A stretch of DNA of 64,000 bases from assembly GCF_012926525.1 (NCBI RefSeq), contig NZ_JABBNI010000021.1, forward strand, positions 1-64,000, written 5' to 3'. Shown here one piece after another: positions 60,956 through 64,000 of the stretch. Source of the stretch: Clostridium muellerianum. Lineage in GTDB: Bacteria > Bacillota > Clostridia > Clostridiales > Clostridiaceae. Below the pieces are notes generated by a model that was given only the letters and a program-made list of their open reading frames with translations, was not told the DNA's origin and ran no database searches. A program made the translations under genes and the position numbers. Numbering within the stretch: position 1 is the stretch's first letter; each line of letters starts with the position of its first letter.

Positions 60956-62341
60956 CTATGTTGACTCTTTTTTAGTATAAAATTTATAGGCAATATATGC
61001 TATAATAGCGTATGTGCCTGCCACAATGAAAGAAACTCTCATTGTGGATCTAAGAGTCATACACCCAATAACAATAACTAAAAAAACTAACCCTAAATAG
61101 TCCCCATATGGATAAAACGGAGCCAAGTATTTAATTGTATGCACTTCATTATTCATTATCTTTATTCTTCTGAATTTTAAATGACTTATAAGAATTACTG
61201 CCCAGCAAGTAGTTATGCTAAAAACAACAATTGAAGAAAATATTGTAAAGGCTTGTTCAGGAAGAAGGTAGTTTATTACAACTCCAACTAGCATCATACA
61301 AAAGATAAACATTACTGCCACCTGTGGCACCTTTGTGTTATTAACCTTTCCCAAAAATGCAGGTGCATTCTTTTGTAATGCTAAATTATATATTACTCTA
61401 CTATTAACAAAAATACTAGCATTTAATGTTGAAACTGCTGCTATAATAACAACAAAGTTTATTACTGATGCTGCTGCAGGTATACCTATCCTGCTAAATA
61501 CTTCTACAAATGGACTTCCACTACTTCCCATAGTACTCCAAGGGAAAAGTATTACTAAAACAACTATTGCACCTACGTAAAAGATTAATATTCTCCAAAA
61601 CACTGCGTTTATAGCTTTGGGAATACTTTTATCAGCATCTTCTACTTCACCAGCTGCAAGTCCTAGGTCTTCAACTCCTCCATAAGCAAATGCTGCCATT
61701 GATACTGACACTAAAATTCCCTGTATGCCATTTGGAAAAAAACCGCCATTATTAACTATATTTCCGAAACCAACAGGTTGTCCATGATTACCCACACCAA
61801 AAAATATCATTAAAATACCAAAGATCACCATAAAAGCAATTGCAGTGACTTTAATAAATGATAACCAAAATTCAGCTTCGCCATAGACTTTTACCCCGAT
61901 AGTATTTACTGTAAATAAAATAATCACGATTATTAATGCACTGGCCCATATTGGAAATTGAGGAAACCAAAAATGTACATACTTACCAAGAGCATTAAGT
62001 TCAGCAGCACTTACAGCAACTACGATTACTGGCTTGCTCCAACCAAGCATAAAACCTAAATAGCGGGAAATATAACGATTTGCATATGAAACATATGACC
62101 CAGATACAGGTTCTGCTACAGCAAGTTCTCCTAGAGCCCTCATTATAAAATATATTGCAATTCCGGCAAATACATATGTCAGTATAATAGCAGGGCCAGC
62201 TGCTTTTATAGCCGATGACGCTCCATAGAAAAGGCCTGTACCTATTGCACCTCCTATAGAAATCATCTGAAGATGACGGTTTTTAAGATCTCGTTTTAGT
62301 TCCTCCTTTTCTAAAGATTTAACTTTAACTTTTTCACCCAT
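60956..62341 (-). CDS. Amino acid permease (APC superfamily, AAT type)
   Basis: Membrane protein of 461 residues, 12 helices. The N-terminal ELKRDLKNRHLQMISIGGAIGTGLFYG motif (split by the first helix) is typical of AAT/LysP-type H+-coupled permeases, and EPVSGSYVSYANRY follows. Imports an amino acid; specificity unknown. ATG 62341 follows GAGGGAGG. Promoter at 62466-62520, shared with the nhaC and dehydratase set. A remnant paralogue is at 54.0 kb. Confidence 0.9.
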   Translation of the reverse strand: MGEKVKVKSLEKEELKRDLKNRHLQMISIGGAIGTGLFYGASSAIKAAGPAIILTYVFAGIAIYFIMRALGELAVAEPVSGSYVSYANRYISRYLGFMLGWSKPVIVVAVSAAELNALGKYVHFWFPQFPIWASALIIVIILFTVNTIGVKVYGEAEFWLSFIKVTAIAFMVIFGILMIFFGVGNHGQPVGFGNIVNNGGFFPNGIQGILVSVSMAAFAYGGVEDLGLAAGEVEDADKSIPKAINAVFWRILIFYVGAIVVLVILFPWSTMGSSGSPFVEVFSRIGIPAAASVINFVVIIAAVSTLNASIFVNSRVIYNLALQKNAPAFLGKVNNTKVPQVAVMFIFCMMLVGVVINYLLPEQAFTIFSSIVVFSITTCWAVILISHLKFRRIKIMNNEVHTIKYLAPFYPYGDYLGLVFLVIVIGCMTLRSTMRVSFIVAGTYAIIAYIAYKFYTKKEST

Positions 62342-62465
62342 TATTTTAACCTCCCTCATAATCTTTAAAAAGATCAATTCACGGAATCCATAAGTATTCA
62401 TGGCATTGGTAGGCCTTCTATCAATAATTTCATGGAAATTGTACTTAAAAAACGTCCTTGCTTAT

Positions 62466-62520
62466 AGTTTGTCTATCAAACAATTATATACATAGTAGCA
62501 TTGTTTGATCGTAATGTCAA
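62466..62520 (-). promoter_or_regulatory. Permease promoter with operator (unit 3)
   Basis: Minus strand: -35 TTGACA (62520-62515), 17-base spacer, -10 TACTAT (62497-62492), then AGTTTGT-cta-TCAAACA (62466-62482). The spacer contains a second half-site GATCAAACAA. Third member of the shared set. Confidence 0.75.
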
Positions 62521-62612
62521 CGATATCATGACGTTATCTAAGATACTCATTGATTTTTATTTTTTAGGGTTTTATATGCAAACTTTCTCCACCTTAATAC
62601 TACGCCTCAACA

Positions 62613-62640
62613 TTGACAAACCATAAAAATCTAGTATAAT
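62613..62640 (+). promoter_or_regulatory. marR promoter
   Basis: TTGACA, 16-base spacer, TATAAT, followed by CAAACTAGTT, a half-site of the same TAGTTTG word, which fits autoregulation. It is divergent from the permease promoter. Confidence 0.7.
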
Positions 62641-62675
62641 CAAACTAGTTACACATTTAGAGAGGGGGGGGAGCA

Positions 62676-63215
62676 TTGGATTTTCATAGTAAGGATGTTA
62701 ACGATATTTTTGCCAACCTTGATAAAAAGGTTGGGATTGTATTCCGACACCAAATGCTGATGTCGGTTTATCAGTCGATTCCTAGAGATTATGATCTGGG
62801 GTTCTTCATGAGCGAAGTGGAGATTCACGCTCTAGGCTTCATCCAAAAAGAACCAGGAATGACAGCTAAACGGCTAGGCCAGCTCACCTACCGTACGAAA
62901 GGAACCATATCTTCCATGCTATCGCATCTGGAGAAGGAAGGCTTTCTCGAACAGCGGATCAATCCTGAAAATATGCGGGAACGTAGACTCTATCTTACTT
63001 CCAAAGGTGAATTCGTGTGCGAACAGCATGACGCCTTCGATCGCAGAACCACCTACAACTATCTTATGGAAGCTGCAAAGCACTGCACGTTGGAAGAGAT
63101 CAACGGTTTTTTCAAGGTAACACACTATCGAAGTGAATACTTCGAAAAGGTCATTGAGGAAGAAAAAGCAAAATACTCCGCATCACAAAAAAAGGCTAAG
63201 CAATCGGACGACTGA
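62676..63215 (+). CDS. MarR-family regulator, probable controller of the 58-62 kb regulon
   Basis: Protein of 179 residues: MSEVEIHALGFIQKEPGMTAKRL, recognition helix RTKGTISSMLSHLEKEGFLEQ, wing NMRERRLYLTSKG, and a charged Lys/Glu C-terminal tail. TTG start after GAGAGGGGGGG. Its DNA has clearly higher GC and different codon choice (CGG, CTG, CTC, TCG) than neighbours, suggesting recent acquisition. It is divergent from the permease promoter, whose TAGTTTG dyad recurs before nhaC and the dehydratase, so it is the best candidate binder. Confidence 0.87.
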   Translation: MDFHSKDVNDIFANLDKKVGIVFRHQMLMSVYQSIPRDYDLGFFMSEVEIHALGFIQKEPGMTAKRLGQLTYRTKGTISSMLSHLEKEGFLEQRINPENMRERRLYLTSKGEFVCEQHDAFDRRTTYNYLMEAAKHCTLEEINGFFKVTHYRSEYFEKVIEEEKAKYSASQKKAKQSDD

Positions 63216-63379
63216 TATCCCAGCCGTCCTTATTCTTATACACACAGCACATGCACAATCTAACGAGTACAAGTTGATAGTGCCAATCAAATAACCAAGA
63301 GCAAGTTACAGATTGACTCCTTCGTTTTGTACAAAATCTAATAAATTCTCCATTTATCTTAAAATTAAATCCTTATTTC

Positions 63380-63465
63380 AACTTGGATTCGACAAGTAAA
63401 TTTTTCAGAGCTAAAAAAATCTACTTATATCAATATCTATCGTCAGTACTTGCCGAATCCAAGTT
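63380..63465. repeat. Inverted repeat in gene-free stretch
   Basis: 19-base arms (63380-63398 starting AACTTGGATTCG, and 63447-63465) with one mismatch and a 48-base loop. The surrounding 63216-63740 stretch has no gene I recognise. Could be a small mobile element or structured RNA. Confidence 0.5.
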
Positions 63466-63740
63466 CCTCACAGTGTAACCTCATGTGATAGTCTATAATA
63501 TTCATATCAAAAATTTCCTACTTCTTTTACTTTTCTCGATATCTCTTCTTTTAATTCCTTTGTATAACTTTTCCCTTTCATCATTTACCTCCAATCACTT
63601 TCTACATTATAATAAATGTATTAGTAATTTTCAAAACCAATTTAGGGGCTTAAGAGAAACCATATATAGTATTATGTTTTTACTTTGCTGATACCAGTTA
63701 ATTAAATTAAATGAGACTGTTGCAATAAGTAATTTATATA

Positions 63741-63783
63741 ATATATGTTGTTTAAAAATTACAAATTAAGACAACATATATTA
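63741..63783 (-). terminator. Hairpin after third MalY gene
   Basis: Arms AATATATGTTGT (63741-63752) and complement (63772-63783), downstream of the partial gene at the window end. Confidence 0.45.
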
Positions 63784-63897
63784 CCTTTTACTCTCAGCGC
63801 AACAGCCCCATTATTATCAATATCCACTATTTGTAAACAATCATATAACAATAGTTATAAGAAACATGAATCCAGTTCCAAAATAATTTATCTATAT

Positions 63898-64000
63898 TTA
63901 TTTTATATAATTGTCCAAAGTTGCTTTTAGTCGTTCTAACCCCTCATAGATATACTTTGTTGGGCATGCTAAATTCCAACGTTCAAAACCTGCTCCTGCT
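63898..64000 (-). CDS. MalY/PatB-type PLP enzyme, 3' end only (runs off window)
   Basis: The minus strand from the window edge reads AGAGFERWNLACPTKYIYEG and ends LDNYIK with stop. This matches the C-terminal region of MalY/PatB aminotransferase-type enzymes (compare NSDGFIRLNLACPRS in the 52.5 kb enzyme). It would be a third such gene in this part of the chromosome. Confidence 0.7.
   Translation of the reverse strand, partial: AGAGFERWNLACPTKYIYEGLERLKATLDNYIK

Noticed and set aside
1-64000. tRNA, rRNA or intact insertion sequence
   Set aside because: No cloverleaf, rRNA-like block, or intact transposase was seen by reading; a dedicated tRNA scan would settle it.

Overview
This window looks like the chromosome of a low-GC, spore-forming, anaerobic Firmicute, most likely Clostridium in the broad sense. 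The evidence is the strongly A+T-rich DNA, strong GGAGG-type ribosome sites with frequent TTG and GTG starts, a GerW/YtfJ spore gene, several ferredoxin-type redox proteins and an iron alcohol dehydrogenase. No rRNA, tRNA, CRISPR array or intact transposase was seen. I do not name a species.

Layout. 0.1-6.8 kb (+): a quinone and membrane-redox module: UbiA/MenA prenyltransferase, CPBP protease, small Cys/His membrane protein, MenG-type methyltransferase, polyprenyl diphosphate synthase, DoxX, YtkA/FixH-like secreted protein and a NapH-like polyferredoxin. 6.9-16.7 kb (-): two arsenic or metalloid clusters (ArsR-thioredoxin-permease and ArsR-ArsD-ArsA-Acr3), a broken CoA-disulfide-reductase gene, remnants of duplicated ars genes, an ArsN1-like acetyltransferase and two MarR regulators. 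17.1-23.4 kb: two mirror-image clusters of TetR regulator, tiny membrane protein and membrane-anchored alpha/beta hydrolases. They share an exact 13-bp operator-like word and are flanked by remnants, one of which is a truncated recombinase. 23.6-30.7 kb: a secreted protein with three 99-residue repeats, then an NAD(P)H-ferredoxin-flavoprotein electron-transfer operon driven by a MerR-type 19-bp-spacer promoter, with its MerR regulator divergent.

30.9-43.7 kb: housekeeping genes (class A PBP, beta-CASP nuclease, ECF sigma/anti-sigma, DUF2953, GerW, YitT, DUF815 ATPase, thioredoxin, TSCPD protein) plus two copies of a dispersed intergenic element, one a 241-bp hairpin. 43.7-50.5 kb: nitroreductase, a three-part chimeric pseudogene (glutathione peroxidase, CcdA, TlpA-like), two HxlR regulators, iron alcohol dehydrogenase, glutaredoxin-like protein, RidA and a MalY/PatB-type PLP enzyme. 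50.8-64 kb: amino-acid and acid-sugar metabolism with MarR and XRE regulators, a second MalY enzyme, an AEC transporter, a QueG-like ferredoxin protein, NhaC antiporter, enolase-superfamily dehydratase, amino acid permease, a MarR gene with higher GC than its surroundings, and the 3' end of a third MalY-type gene.

Two themes stand out. First, many duplications have decayed so that one copy survives and the other is a fragment: acr3, DUF4177, C_GCAxxG, nhaC, the enolase-superfamily gene and the amino acid permease. Second, three near-identical promoter/operator units at 58.45, 60.55 and 62.47 kb lie before nhaC, the dehydratase and the permease. They are probably one regulon under the MarR protein at 62.7 kb. 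All functional calls rest on motif recognition by eye; no database search was run.
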